From: Kordiimonas pumila | GTDB taxonomy: Bacteria; Pseudomonadota; Alphaproteobacteria; Sphingomonadales; Kordiimonadaceae | Direction of reading: 5' to 3' | NCBI RefSeq assembly: GCF_015240255.1 | Contig: NZ_CP061205.1 | Coordinates: forward strand, 3,148,501 to 3,212,500 | DNA: 64,000 nt | Part shown: positions 9,046-18,440 of the stretch, in pieces | Layout of the letters: each line of letters begins with the position of its first letter | How positions within the stretch are numbered: position 1 is the stretch's first letter | The notes under the pieces: generated by a model | Databases searched by the model: none | Told to the model about the DNA's origin: nothing | The model's input: only the letters and a program-made list of their open reading frames with translations | Made by a program: the position numbers and the translations under genes

Positions 9046-9422
9046 ATGGCAGACGGCGTGTAAGCCGGGTTCTGTACTGCGCATAGAGCACAGTGATGAT
9101 CATTCCTCTAGACATGCTGTCGCCAGCATGCTCAGGCAACCACCCGGACAGTGGCGCAGAAACCCGCCTGCTACTTAAAGCAACTATCCCTATTGGTCTT
9201 GCTTCCGGTGGGGTTTGCCTTGCCAGCCCTGTTACCAACGCCGCGGTGCGCTCTTACCGCACCCTTTCATCCTTACCTGTTACATGAACAGGCGGTTTGC
9301 TTTCTGTGGCACTTTCCCTGAGGTCGCCCTCGCCGGCCATTAACCGGCACCGTGTTTCCGTGAAGCCCGGACTTTCCTCTCCCCGCGAACGGGCAGCGAT
9401 CATCCAGCCATCTGCCGGGCTG
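9046..9422 (-). ncRNA. rnpB: RNase P RNA (bacterial type A)
   Basis: The minus strand carries the conserved RNase P core: GAGGAAAGTCCGGGC near the 5' end (P4 and flanking residues) and ACAGAACCCGGCTTAC near the 3' end. The terminal P1 helix can be drawn between GGCAGATGGC (9416-9407) and GCCGTCTGCC (9057-9048), ten pairs including one G-U, which fixes the ends to within a few bases. A run of T residues follows the 3' strand. This RNA is the catalytic subunit that trims the 5' leader of pre-tRNAs. All reading frames in the interval are artefacts. Confidence 0.97.
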
Positions 9423-9522
9423 CAATCAACCATTAACAATGCTTTTCGTCAAGGATATTGCGATTAGATAAAAATTAAGGCACAGTCCGCAAATCAGTTT
9501 AATCAGGGAAATACACAGTATC

Positions 9523-9738
9523 ATGATGAAAAAACTACTACTTGCCATTGTTGTCCTTAACCTTTCAGCTTGCAGCATCTTTAAAGGCAAGGGTGACACA
9601 ATCGTATTTGATACTGTTTTAGGACCAGAGACAAAAGCACAGGTTAAAACACTACCATCAAACCTGAAAGGCGATAGCGAAAACGCCCGTTACAGTAGCG
9701 AAAAGAAGGTCGGCCACAATATGGCAGACCCAAAATAG
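9523..9738 (+). CDS. Small lipoprotein
   Basis: This 71-residue protein has a typical lipoprotein signal: MMKKLL, a hydrophobic core and the lipobox LSAC, giving a predicted lipidated Cys at residue 17 and a mature protein of about 55 polar residues. The residue after the Cys is Ser, so outer-membrane sorting is expected if Lol rules apply. It starts at either of two adjacent ATGs (9523 or 9526). The mature part matches no family I know. It is flanked by rnpB and a converging tetR. Confidence 0.72.
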   Translation: MMKKLLLAIVVLNLSACSIFKGKGDTIVFDTVLGPETKAQVKTLPSNLKGDSENARYSSEKKVGHNMADPK

Positions 9739-9745
9739 CGAACGC

Positions 9746-10390
9746 TTAAGCTTTATAAAGCTTCATAAATACGCCGATTGCTTCCTTGACGGTTTCTTTG
9801 ATCATGTCATCGTCTATTTCGTCAATCAAGCCAATCGAGCGCTGATAATGGGCACGCCCCTTTAGCAGAGTAAATAAGAGATTGCACGCCTTGCCAATGT
9901 CATCAATGGCAAGCTCACCCCTATCTACCCACATCTGCAAAAAGGCTTCCAGTTTGGCTTCCATTTCATTAGGGCCTGATTCCCAAAAAATCTTCGCCAG
10001 ACCAGGTTTTTCATCCGCTGCTGATACGAGGAGGCGGTACATAGACAGAGCGCGGCGACTAAGCAGCAAACCCGCAAAACTCTCGCACACCGCAAGCATA
10101 TCACCTTCAAGTGACCGTTTTTCCAGTTTCTTCAAAACGGTATCAGGGTAACGGCTTTCTATTTCGGCCCTAATACTGGCACTGAACAATTGCTCTTTGC
10201 CAGAAAAGTGACTGTATACAGTTTGCTTTGAAACACCGGCAACACGAGCCACTTCATCCATACTAGTGCTGTCAAAGCCCTTTTCCAAAAACAGCTGCAC
10301 TGCCGCTTCGATAATAGCAATATTCTTACTTTCATCCCGTGGCCTCCCTCGAGTTGCCTTGGCTGGTTTAGGCTTTTTTATATCTTTCAC
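9746..10390 (-). CDS. TetR/AcrR family transcriptional regulator
   Basis: This 214-residue protein has a basic N-terminal tail (KKPKPAKATRGRPRDESK) and a TetR helix-turn-helix at about residues 25-70 (STSMDEVARVAGVSKQTVYSHFSGKEQLF), followed by a helical ligand-binding domain. It starts at a GTG with GAAGGG 7 bases upstream. It is divergent from an RND efflux adaptor-pump pair at 10646-14923, the classic arrangement of an AcrR/MexR-like local repressor, so its likely targets are that pump and itself. The ligand is unknown. Confidence 0.92.
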   Translation of the reverse strand: MKDIKKPKPAKATRGRPRDESKNIAIIEAAVQLFLEKGFDSTSMDEVARVAGVSKQTVYSHFSGKEQLFSASIRAEIESRYPDTVLKKLEKRSLEGDMLAVCESFAGLLLSRRALSMYRLLVSAADEKPGLAKIFWESGPNEMEAKLEAFLQMWVDRGELAIDDIGKACNLLFTLLKGRAHYQRSIGLIDEIDDDMIKETVKEAIGVFMKLYKA

Positions 10391-10467
10391 CCCTATTCCC
10401 TTCAGAACGGATAAGCACTTAAGACCCCACAGTATACCGCGCGAAAGCGGTTCTGTAACATTTTCAT

Positions 10468-10500
10468 ACTATATAGTCCAGAAAGCATAAGATTATATGC
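10468..10500. promoter_or_regulatory. Candidate TetR operator in the divergent tetR/RND spacer
   Basis: A perfect 10-bp palindrome ACTATATAGT lies at 10468-10477, followed by a second inverted repeat (GCATA ... TATGC) at 10485-10500. Both lie about 80-110 bases upstream of the tetR start and 150-180 bases before the adaptor start. AT-rich short palindromes occur by chance, so this is only a candidate operator for the adjacent regulator. Confidence 0.35.
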
Positions 10501-10645
10501 TTATACCCCCACAACTTTTAAAACTATATTTTACGTTACGGATACATAGCTCAATAATTATTAGACTTATTGGTCCAGTTATTATATATAGAGTCACAAG
10601 AAGGCCTAAAGCCCGTGTCACGACATGTATAAACAGGATATAAAA

Positions 10646-11764
10646 ATGAGCAAAAAAACCACAAAGCTTTGGTGGTATGGTATAGTAGTGCTTGTTATTG
10701 CCGCTATTGTGGGTATACGCCTCTCGGGTCACGCCCAAGCTGAAACAAAAGAACAACGTTTAATCCCTGTCATAACGACAACGGTTAAACTCGAAGATGG
10801 TTATTTTGCTAAGCGATCTTTCACGGGCCGTGCGGTCACCGGCAGAATTAGTAATATTGCTTTTGAATTAAGCGGCACGCTCAAAAAGGTATATGTAGAC
10901 ACAGGCAGTAAAGTCAAAGCTGGCGACGCTATCGCCAGTCTTGATACAGCCCGGCTAGAAGCAAATAGAAAACAATTACTCGCGCAAAAGCATGAGATTG
11001 CCTCCAACTTTGAACTTTCGAAGCGCACCTTTGACCGAATTGCAGCAACGTATAAACAAGGCCATGTATCAGCCCAGCGCCTTGACGAGGCAGAGGCTAA
11101 TCTTATTGCCATGAAAGCAGGGTTAGAGAGGCTTGACGCTTCCATTGATGCCCTCGATGTTGATTTAGAAAAAGCCCATATCCGCGCACCTTTTGACGGC
11201 GTTATAACCAATCGCATGCTGGATGAAGGCACGGTTGTCACACCAGCCTCCCCGATCATTGAATTAACTGAAACCAGTCATATGGAAGCCCATATAGGCT
11301 TGCCGCAATCTTATGCACTTGCAATCCAGAAGGGTGCACCATTTGAACTGCGAGACGGTAAAAGAAATATTATATATGGCGCAACCCTGCGTTCTGTAGT
11401 TCCCACCATTGAAGGCCAAACACGCACCATGATGGTAATACTGGATTTGCCAGCAGGCCTTATTGCTCGCGGCGAACTAATTTCAATCGTGATTAATGAC
11501 TGGCAAGAAGATAGTGGCGCATGGCTACCGCTTAGGGCGCTTTCTTCTGATGTACGCGGTATGTGGCGAGTTTATAAGGTCATTACCACTACCAACACCC
11601 CAGCCTATGTCGAGTTTGAGAATGTTCAAATCCTATACAGCGAGGCTAACCGGGCATTTGTAACTGGTACTATCACAAACGATGACTTAATCATCGCTGA
11701 TGGCATAAGCAGATTAGCACCCGGCCAATATGTAACCATTTCTGCGCGTTCAGAAAAACCTTAA
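10646..11764 (+). CDS. RND efflux periplasmic adaptor (membrane fusion protein)
   Basis: This protein of about 372 residues begins with a basic tail and a hydrophobic signal/anchor segment (WWYGIVVLVIAAIVGI). It contains the adaptor elements in order: a beta-barrel/lipoyl half (SGTLKKVYVDTGSKVKAGDAIASLD), an alpha-helical hairpin, and the second lipoyl half (KAHIRAPFDGVITNRMLDEGTVV). It links an inner-membrane RND pump to an outer-membrane channel. The ATG at 10646, preceded by CAGGAT, is preferred to the upstream 10625 start. The pump gene follows after 12 bases. No outer-membrane channel gene is near, so a TolC encoded elsewhere must serve. Confidence 0.92.
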   Translation: MSKKTTKLWWYGIVVLVIAAIVGIRLSGHAQAETKEQRLIPVITTTVKLEDGYFAKRSFTGRAVTGRISNIAFELSGTLKKVYVDTGSKVKAGDAIASLDTARLEANRKQLLAQKHEIASNFELSKRTFDRIAATYKQGHVSAQRLDEAEANLIAMKAGLERLDASIDALDVDLEKAHIRAPFDGVITNRMLDEGTVVTPASPIIELTETSHMEAHIGLPQSYALAIQKGAPFELRDGKRNIIYGATLRSVVPTIEGQTRTMMVILDLPAGLIARGELISIVINDWQEDSGAWLPLRALSSDVRGMWRVYKVITTTNTPAYVEFENVQILYSEANRAFVTGTITNDDLIIADGISRLAPGQYVTISARSEKP

Positions 11765-11776
11765 GGGATAGAGACC

Positions 11777-14700
11777 ATGAAAGGATCCCTTTACAATCAC
11801 CCCCGGGTTGTGTGGCTTCTGTTACTGCTTATCATTGTAGCTGGCTTCAATGCTTTTTCCACTATGCCTCGCCTTGAAGACCCCCACATGGAAAGCCGTA
11901 TAGTACAGGTTACGACCTTTTATCCCGGCGCTGATGCAGAACGGGTAGAAGCAGAAATCACTGAAAAGCTTGAGCGTAAAATGCGCGAGGTTCCCGAGGT
12001 CAAAAAGCTTATCAGCGTCTCACGCCCAGGCAGTTCCTTTATTAGCATTGAACTGCAAGACCGTGTGAACGACGCAAAACCAATCACAGCGCGCCTTAGG
12101 GATAAAGTAAGCGAGGTAACAGACCTGCCTGCCGGTGCAAGCGCGCCCGATTTTTCTGATACTCGCATTTACGCACACTCTGCTGTTCTAGCCCTCACAT
12201 GGGAAACAGACAGCCCTATAAACTATGCCATTTTAGGGCGGCATGCCCGTGAAATAGAAAGCAAAATTAGAAATCTGGAAGCAACAGATTTTGTAGATGT
12301 ACTAGGGTTGCCCGATGAAGAGTTTCGCATAAGTATTGATGACGCCGAACTTGCGGCTTACGGCCTAACTATTAATGACGTTGCGGCCCGCATTCAAGGC
12401 TCTGATGCACGTGGTTCTGCTGGCATTGTATCAAATGATAAAGACAGAATGGTTGTACAGGTTTCTGGCGCACTGGATAACCTAGCCAGAATTCGCCGTA
12501 TCCCCATTGGCCTTGATCCGGCGGGAGCCAGCCTTCGTCTAGGCGACTTTGCCAAGATTGAACGCACCTTTCAAGACCCGCCAGAGCGCTTAACATACCT
12601 CAACGGCAAATACGGCGTTGTTATTGCGGCACGTATGTATGAAAACGCCCGCATAGATGCATGGTCTAACCAGATGGGCAAGCTTGTAGCAACGTATCAA
12701 GCTGCTTTGCCAGCTAGTGTTCATTTAGAACGGATATTTGACCAGCGCGATTATGCAGATGACAGGCTACATGGCTTGATGGGTAATTTGGCGGTTGGTG
12801 CCCTTGTTGTCCTTGCTGTACTCCTCATTTCCCTAGGCTGGCGAGCTGCCCTTGTATCAGCCTCAATTTTACCCCTTACCTTACTGGCATCCCTTGCCAT
12901 CACCCATGCTTTTGGTATGCGAATTGAGCAGGTGCTGGTTACAGGTTTAATAGTGGCTCTCGGGATAATGGTTGATAATGCCATTGTTATCACAGATGAA
13001 ATCCAGCATTTACGCCTAAAAGGTGAACGACGTTCTATAGCCGTTGCAAAAACTGTTCGCAAACTTTGGCTACCCCTGCTTGGCAGCACACTCACGACAA
13101 TCATTGCTTTCATGCCGCTTGTACTAATGCCCGGCAATGCTGGCGACTTTTTGGTTGGGGTTCCTGCCGCTGTTATTTCATCCCTTGTGGCATCGTATGT
13201 GATTGCTTTCACAATTATTTCTGCAATGGCAGGCCGAATTGTAGAAGGCCGGGAAGGCGCGGCAGCTTCAGCCCCTCTTAAACGGATATGGTGGCGCGAT
13301 GGTATTGAAGGAAAGTATTTCTCTGAAAAATTCCGTCGCAGCCTGGAATGGTCAGTAAAAAAACCTTTACGCTCAGTCCTTATCGCAACCGCTATTCCGC
13401 TAATGGGCTTCTTTTTAGCAGGCCAGCTTACAGAACAATTTTTTCCCACAAGTGACAGGAATCAGTTCCGTATCCAACTTCATATGCCCGGACAGGCGTC
13501 TATTGAAGAAACCCGCCAAGCTGTCGAAAAAATAGATAAAGTCATTCAGACTTATGACGATGTGAATACAAGTTACTGGTTTATCGGTACACGCCCCGCA
13601 AAATTTTATTACAGCATGATTAGCAGTAATGACGGCATTTCGAATATTGCAGAAAATATTATAACCGTTGATAGATATGAGCAAATAGCAGGCCTTGTTC
13701 CAAAGCTGCAAAGCCAGCTAGAAGAACAATTCCCTGAAGCGATGATCTTAGTGCGTCAGCTTGAAAGTGGCCCTCCTATTCAGGCACCGATCGAAATTAG
13801 AGTTGCCGGTCCAGACCTCGCTGTTCTGGAAGTCGCTGGCGATCAACTGCGTTCTATTATTAGCCACATACCAGAAGTAACTTATACACGCTCCTCTCTC
13901 TCTGCAGGTAGGCCTATGGTGTCTGTTGAAGCCCGAGAGGATGATGTTTCCGTTACCGGGTTAACACTTCGGGATGTAGAACAGCAGCTTCAAGCCCTGA
14001 CACGCGGGATTATTGTTTCCTATGTTATAGAAGAAACGCAGCAAGTGCCTGTAAGGCTGATTGCCAAGCGTGCAAACCGCAATGACCTTGATTCTATCGC
14101 CAACATGAACCTGATCGGCAAATCATCAAAAATGGAAGAAGATGGCTCTTTTGCCGATGTTCCCATTTCTGCTGTAGCTGATGTTAAACTAACAACAAAG
14201 GTTGGGGCCATTGAGCATTTAAACGGTGAGAGAATTAATAAAATCCAAGCGTATCTTGATTTTGATGTTCTGCCTGCTAAGCCCCTTGAGGCTATTACCA
14301 AAGCATTAGAGGAACAGAACTTTTCTCTGCCGCCCGGCTATACACTTGCCTTTGGCGGAGAAAGTGAAGAACGCGATTCTGCCCTTAGTGAATTATTTGG
14401 AACAGCAGGCATGCTTGTTGTCCTGATGCTTCTTGCTGTTGTTCTAACATTCAACAGCTTCCGTCTCGCCTACATCACACTAGCCGCCGCAATACAAGCT
14501 GCAGGGTTAGGTTTTTTCTCCCTGTGGCTATTTGATTTTCCCCTTAGCTTTGTAGTTATATTTGGCCTTATGGGGCTTGTAGGGCTTGCGATTAATGCCG
14601 CCATTGTGATTTTGAGTGAGCTTCGCGGTATTGAGGCCGCCAGAAACGGCGATGCTACTGCCGTTGTCGAAGGGGTTATGGGCACTGGCAGGCATATCAT

Positions 14701-14923
14701 TTCAACAACCATAACCACAGTTGGTGGTTTTATGCCTTTAATTATTGCAGGCGGACCGTTTTGGCCTCCCTTTGCTGTTGCCATTGCTGGCGGCGCTTTC
14801 CTGTCAATGGTGGTCAGTTTTTATTTTGCACCTGCTGCCTTCTTGTGGCTCACACGTATTCGGGCTGTATCAGCCCCGGGAGCACCAAAACCAAATGCAG
14901 CAGCCACATCAACACAACCATAA
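11777..14923 (+). CDS. RND family efflux pump, inner-membrane subunit
   Basis: This 1048-residue protein has full RND length: two repeats of one plus five transmembrane helices with large periplasmic loops after TM1 and TM7. The proton-relay helix TM4 reads ALGIMVDNAIVITDEI, keeping one of the two aspartates of AcrB (D407-like) with Asn in place of the second; this DN variant occurs in a subset of RND pumps. It exports toxic compounds with proton motive force. It is co-transcribed with the adaptor at 10646 and probably repressed by the divergent TetR protein. Substrates cannot be predicted. Confidence 0.93.
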   Translation: MKGSLYNHPRVVWLLLLLIIVAGFNAFSTMPRLEDPHMESRIVQVTTFYPGADAERVEAEITEKLERKMREVPEVKKLISVSRPGSSFISIELQDRVNDAKPITARLRDKVSEVTDLPAGASAPDFSDTRIYAHSAVLALTWETDSPINYAILGRHAREIESKIRNLEATDFVDVLGLPDEEFRISIDDAELAAYGLTINDVAARIQGSDARGSAGIVSNDKDRMVVQVSGALDNLARIRRIPIGLDPAGASLRLGDFAKIERTFQDPPERLTYLNGKYGVVIAARMYENARIDAWSNQMGKLVATYQAALPASVHLERIFDQRDYADDRLHGLMGNLAVGALVVLAVLLISLGWRAALVSASILPLTLLASLAITHAFGMRIEQVLVTGLIVALGIMVDNAIVITDEIQHLRLKGERRSIAVAKTVRKLWLPLLGSTLTTIIAFMPLVLMPGNAGDFLVGVPAAVISSLVASYVIAFTIISAMAGRIVEGREGAAASAPLKRIWWRDGIEGKYFSEKFRRSLEWSVKKPLRSVLIATAIPLMGFFLAGQLTEQFFPTSDRNQFRIQLHMPGQASIEETRQAVEKIDKVIQTYDDVNTSYWFIGTRPAKFYYSMISSNDGISNIAENIITVDRYEQIAGLVPKLQSQLEEQFPEAMILVRQLESGPPIQAPIEIRVAGPDLAVLEVAGDQLRSIISHIPEVTYTRSSLSAGRPMVSVEAREDDVSVTGLTLRDVEQQLQALTRGIIVSYVIEETQQVPVRLIAKRANRNDLDSIANMNLIGKSSKMEEDGSFADVPISAVADVKLTTKVGAIEHLNGERINKIQAYLDFDVLPAKPLEAITKALEEQNFSLPPGYTLAFGGESEERDSALSELFGTAGMLVVLMLLAVVLTFNSFRLAYITLAAAIQAAGLGFFSLWLFDFPLSFVVIFGLMGLVGLAINAAIVILSELRGIEAARNGDATAVVEGVMGTGRHIISTTITTVGGFMPLIIAGGPFWPPFAVAIAGGAFLSMVVSFYFAPAAFLWLTRIRAVSAPGAPKPNAAATSTQP

Positions 14924-14957
14924 TAGGCACTTGCATGTACCCCGGCAGGGTTCACAA

Positions 14958-14987
14958 AAAAGGCATGGGGTATTTCCCATGCCTTTA
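14958..14987. terminator. Bidirectional terminator between RND pump and fadJ-like gene
   Basis: A perfect 11-bp stem (AAAGGCATGGG at 14959-14969 with CCCATGCCTTT at 14976-14986) and a 6-base loop lie between two convergent genes. The A-run on one side and T-run on the other make it usable from both strands. Confidence 0.8.
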
Positions 14988-15010
14988 TATACCCACATAA
15001 CATACCTATT

Positions 15011-17113
15011 TTAGGCTGCATTCTCACGGTCAAAATCAGCAAACGTTTTACCTTCTGCAGCCAATTTCTCTATAAGCGGGGCAACCGTACCCCAATTACT
15101 GTCTTCTTTAATAAAGCCGTGTAGCTTTTTAACGACAGCATCAAGACCTAAGCTATCGGCATAGTGCATTGGTCCACCACGAAATGGCGGGAAACCATAT
15201 CCATTTGCATATACAACATCAATATCACTCGCGCGGTATGCCTTACCTTCTGCAAGAATTTTTGCACCCTCATTCACTAAGGCCAGAATTGCACGTTCAA
15301 CAATATCGCCCGCCGCCTTCGGTGTGCGTGTAATGCCTAAGCGTTTGCTTTCCTCGTCAATAATATTCTCAGTAAAAGCTGACGGTTTTGGTGCACGGCT
15401 ACCCTCATCATAGTCGTAAATACCGGCCCCTACTTTAAGACCTTTTCTCCCGGCCTCAACCAGCTTGTCTTGCCAATCAAAAGCTCGTGTATCATAGTTA
15501 TCACGCCCGATAGACTGCCGGTTCATATAACCAATATCAAGGCCTGCCATATCTGCCATTGTCAACGGGCCCATAGGCATACCAAAATCAAATAACGCCG
15601 CATCTACTTCTTCCGGTTTATTACCTGAAATGACACTAATAGCAGACACCCAGCCATATTTTGACAACATCCGGTTACCAATAAACCCATGACAAACACC
15701 TGCAACAACGCCCACTTTTTTAATTTTTTTCGCAAGATCAACCGCAGTAGCCAAAACATCATCTGCCGTTTTTTCAGCACGAACAATCTCAAGCAAACGC
15801 ATAACATTAGCGGGTGAAAAGAAGTGAAGACCAATAACATCCTCGGGGCGCGATGTGCTCGCCGCAATCTCATCTATATCAAGGTAGGATGTATTAGAAG
15901 CCAGAATGGCACCCTTTTTAGCAACACGGTCAAGCTCGGCAAAGACCTGCTTCTTGATCTCCATTTTCTCAAATACAGCTTCAATAATCAGGTCACAATC
16001 TGAAAGCGCATCATATGATAATGTGCCAGTGAAGCGCGCCATCAACTCATCCACCTGCCCCATAGTTAGCCTGCCGCTTTTCACTGAGCGTTCATAATTG
16101 CCGCGCACCACTTTAAGACCGCGATCAAGCGCATCTTGCTGTAGCTCCAGCATCATTACCTCTATACCCGCATTGGCAAAGTTCATGGCGATGCCACCGC
16201 CCATAGTGCCAGCACCAATAATGCCAACCTTTTTAATATCCCGGCGCGGTGTTTCTTTGGTAATGCCTGGAATACGACTGACTTGCCGCTCAGCAAAAAA
16301 CATATGCCGCAGAGCTGCCGACTGGGGATTCCCCATGCATTCCATAAACAGGCGGCGCTCTGCTTTAAGGCCTTCTGCAAGCGGCATATTCACAGCAGCT
16401 TCCACGGCTTTTATGCATTGTTCTGGTGCAAAATAGCCTCGTGTTTTTTTAGCAACTGATGCCCTAAAAGCATTGAAGAAAGCTGGGTCATATTTGCCAC
16501 TATCAATCGAGATATCACCTGTGCGGCGCGGCCCTTCGCTTACTTTCTCCGTGGCCAGTTTGATTGCAGCGGGGAGTAACTGATCAGCATCTTCAACCAA
16601 TTGGTCAACGGCACCCCATTTATGTGCTTCAACCACAGAGATATGACGGCCACTCACAATTGCGTCTAGTGCATTTTCAACACCCGCAATACGCGGAAAA
16701 CGCTGTGTACCACCGGCGCCAGGCAATATGCCCAGCATCACTTCAGGCAGGCCAACTTTTGCACTTTTCAAGGCCACGCGGTAATGGCAAGAAAGCGCCA
16801 CTTCAAGCCCGCCGCCAAGCGCCGTACCATGCAGCGCAGCAACAACAGGTTTTTCTGTTGCTTCAATAGTCTCAACCACATCAGGGAGTGAAGGGTTCAT
16901 AGGCGGCTTGCCAAACTCTGTTATATCAGCACCCGCAAAAAAAGTGCGCCCAGCACATGCTATCACAATTGCATCCACAGCGTCATCTGCCGCCATTGCC
17001 TGCACTTCACGCACCAAACCCTCACGCACAGCTTGCGACAAAGCGTTCACGGGCGGGTTGTCCGCCGTAACAATAGCTATTCGACCTTCAATTGTGCTTG
17101 ATATAACCGTCAT
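15011..17113 (-). CDS. Bifunctional enoyl-CoA hydratase / 3-hydroxyacyl-CoA dehydrogenase
   Basis: This 700-residue FadB/FadJ-type protein carries out two steps of beta-oxidation. The N-terminal crotonase domain (about 1-190) has the oxyanion-hole segment [10 protein letters not shown] and the catalytic-Glu regions [14 protein letters not shown] and [18 protein letters not shown]. The NAD-binding domain starts at about residue 297 with [15 protein letters not shown], followed by the dehydrogenase C-terminal repeats ([27 protein letters not shown]). No thiolase gene accompanies it, unlike classical fadBA operons. A 30-bp near-perfect palindrome lies about 125 bases upstream and probably regulates it. 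Confidence 0.93.
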   Translation of the reverse strand: MTVISSTIEGRIAIVTADNPPVNALSQAVREGLVREVQAMAADDAVDAIVIACAGRTFFAGADITEFGKPPMNPSLPDVVETIEATEKPVVAALHGTALGGGLEVALSCHYRVALKSAKVGLPEVMLGILPGAGGTQRFPRIAGVENALDAIVSGRHISVVEAHKWGAVDQLVEDADQLLPAAIKLATEKVSEGPRRTGDISIDSGKYDPAFFNAFRASVAKKTRGYFAPEQCIKAVEAAVNMPLAEGLKAERRLFMECMGNPQSAALRHMFFAERQVSRIPGITKETPRRDIKKVGIIGAGTMGGGIAMNFANAGIEVMMLELQQDALDRGLKVVRGNYERSVKSGRLTMGQVDELMARFTGTLSYDALSDCDLIIEAVFEKMEIKKQVFAELDRVAKKGAILASNTSYLDIDEIAASTSRPEDVIGLHFFSPANVMRLLEIVRAEKTADDVLATAVDLAKKIKKVGVVAGVCHGFIGNRMLSKYGWVSAISVISGNKPEEVDAALFDFGMPMGPLTMADMAGLDIGYMNRQSIGRDNYDTRAFDWQDKLVEAGRKGLKVGAGIYDYDEGSRAPKPSAFTENIIDEESKRLGITRTPKAAGDIVERAILALVNEGAKILAEGKAYRASDIDVVYANGYGFPPFRGGPMHYADSLGLDAVVKKLHGFIKEDSNWGTVAPLIEKLAAEGKTFADFDRENAA

Positions 17114-17237
17114 GTCTTCTTCCTCAAATTAATTTGGGCCTCTAAATGGGTGGTAAGTACCCTTTACATAGAGCGGTGTGGCATCTGAACCAACCTTTTC
17201 AGTGTATAAATTATGGCAGTTTAGATAAAAGGCAATA

Positions 17238-17267
17238 GTTAATAAACCAACTGGTTGGTTTATTAAC
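17238..17267. promoter_or_regulatory. 30-bp palindrome upstream of the beta-oxidation gene (probable TetR-type operator)
   Basis: Two perfect 14-base arms (GTTAATAAACCAAC and its exact complement) are separated by TG. The core AACCAACTGGTTGGTT has the shape of TetR-family operators such as those used by fatty-acid degradation regulators. It lies between the end of the asparaginase gene and the start of the fadJ-like gene, both on the minus strand. It lacks a following T-run in the direction of transcription, so an operator is more likely than a terminator. The regulator is not in the neighbourhood. Confidence 0.65.
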
Positions 17268-17352
17268 TATATTAATCAATTTCATTCTGGTTCATCAAAC
17301 CCAATGAAGCGTTACAAAATAAACAGCTTTCCGCGTTAAGCACAAATCAAGC

Positions 17353-18375
17353 TTACTCAGCCCACCTATCAATATAGCGCTGAAGTTCTGCTCTGCTTTC
17401 AATGCTATACATTAGCAACAACACCAATAAAAGCCTTGCCTTAGCACCGCTTAGCGTGCCAGCAAATAGCAGGCCACGATTTGCCAAATCAATCTCTGAG
17501 CCAACAAAGCCATATGTATTTTGCAGCACTTCGCCTGCCCCTGTCCGCGAAGCCATAATAACAGGCATCGTCTTTGCTGCCTGCTCCAGTGCTGCAGCTA
17601 CGGCCGGTGTCACATGGCCACCGCCAACACCCTCTATAACCAGCCCTTTGTAACCAGCCGCAATTGTTGCTGTAACCATTTTACCATCATCGCCTATCCA
17701 TGTGGAAAGCAACGCCACTTCTGGAACAGGTATATCTGATATTCTATGTAAGCCAACCAAAGGTTTAGGTGATAAGGCAAAAGGTATGCGTACTTTACCT
17801 TCTACAATACCGCCCAGTGGCCCTAAATAAGGTGACTGGAAAGCAGCTGTAGAACTTGTATGGCGCTTACTAACAAACCGCGCTGCATGGATAACATCAT
17901 TAAATGTAACCAAAACCCCCTTCTCACGCGCTTGATCACTTGCTGCAACACGAATAGACGCAAGAAGATTAGCGGGTCCATCAGCACCCGGTTGGGAGGG
18001 GCTACGCATGGCGCCGGTTACCACAACAGGCACAGCGCAGTCGAGCAGCACATCAAGAGCAAAAGCCGTTTCCTCAATGGTGTCTGTACCCTGCGTTATA
18101 ACAATACCATTCACGCCAGTAGCAATAAGCCGGTTAATTTCAGATGCCACATCGATAAGATCGGCCAAAGTCAAATGTGCGCTGGCAATCTGCCTGAAAG
18201 AATGTGCCTGAATATCAGCTACAGCCGCCGCTTCCGGCACCATTTGCAATATAGCTTCACCTGTTAGTTTTGGCGTCACACCACCTGCAGCATCAGGCAT
18301 CATGGCTATTGTTCCGCCAAGTGCCAGCATTGCAACTTGAGGCAATTGTTTAGAATTGGTCATAATATTACTCAT
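17353..18375 (-). CDS. L-asparaginase (asparaginase/glutaminase family)
   Basis: This 340-residue protein has both catalytic threonine motifs of the family: ALGGTIAM near the N-terminus and ITQGTDTIEETA at about 95-107, plus GAMRSPSQPGADGP and the lysine-containing SKRHTSSTAAF region. It hydrolyses L-asparagine to aspartate and ammonia. There is no clear signal peptide, so a cytoplasmic enzyme is expected. Two ATGs are possible (18375 and 18363). It lies 65 bases beyond the symporter gene on the same strand and may or may not share its transcript. Confidence 0.92.
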   Translation of the reverse strand: MSNIMTNSKQLPQVAMLALGGTIAMMPDAAGGVTPKLTGEAILQMVPEAAAVADIQAHSFRQIASAHLTLADLIDVASEINRLIATGVNGIVITQGTDTIEETAFALDVLLDCAVPVVVTGAMRSPSQPGADGPANLLASIRVAASDQAREKGVLVTFNDVIHAARFVSKRHTSSTAAFQSPYLGPLGGIVEGKVRIPFALSPKPLVGLHRISDIPVPEVALLSTWIGDDGKMVTATIAAGYKGLVIEGVGGGHVTPAVAAALEQAAKTMPVIMASRTGAGEVLQNTYGFVGSEIDLANRGLLFAGTLSGAKARLLLVLLLMYSIESRAELQRYIDRWAE

Positions 18376-18440
18376 TCATACACCTATCAGGCATGTCATT
18401 ACCAACATGCCTGACAGTAGGTCAAGAACACTAATAGCCG

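Noticed and set aside
8918-9439. Several overlapping reading frames of 60-90 codons on both strands
   Set aside because: They lie inside the RNase P RNA gene, whose conserved core and P1 helix explain the sequence.
12751-13449. 232-codon minus-strand frame opposite the first RND pump
   Set aside because: The sequence is rich in Ser/Arg/Thr, typical of a shadow of membrane-protein codons; the pump frame is certain.
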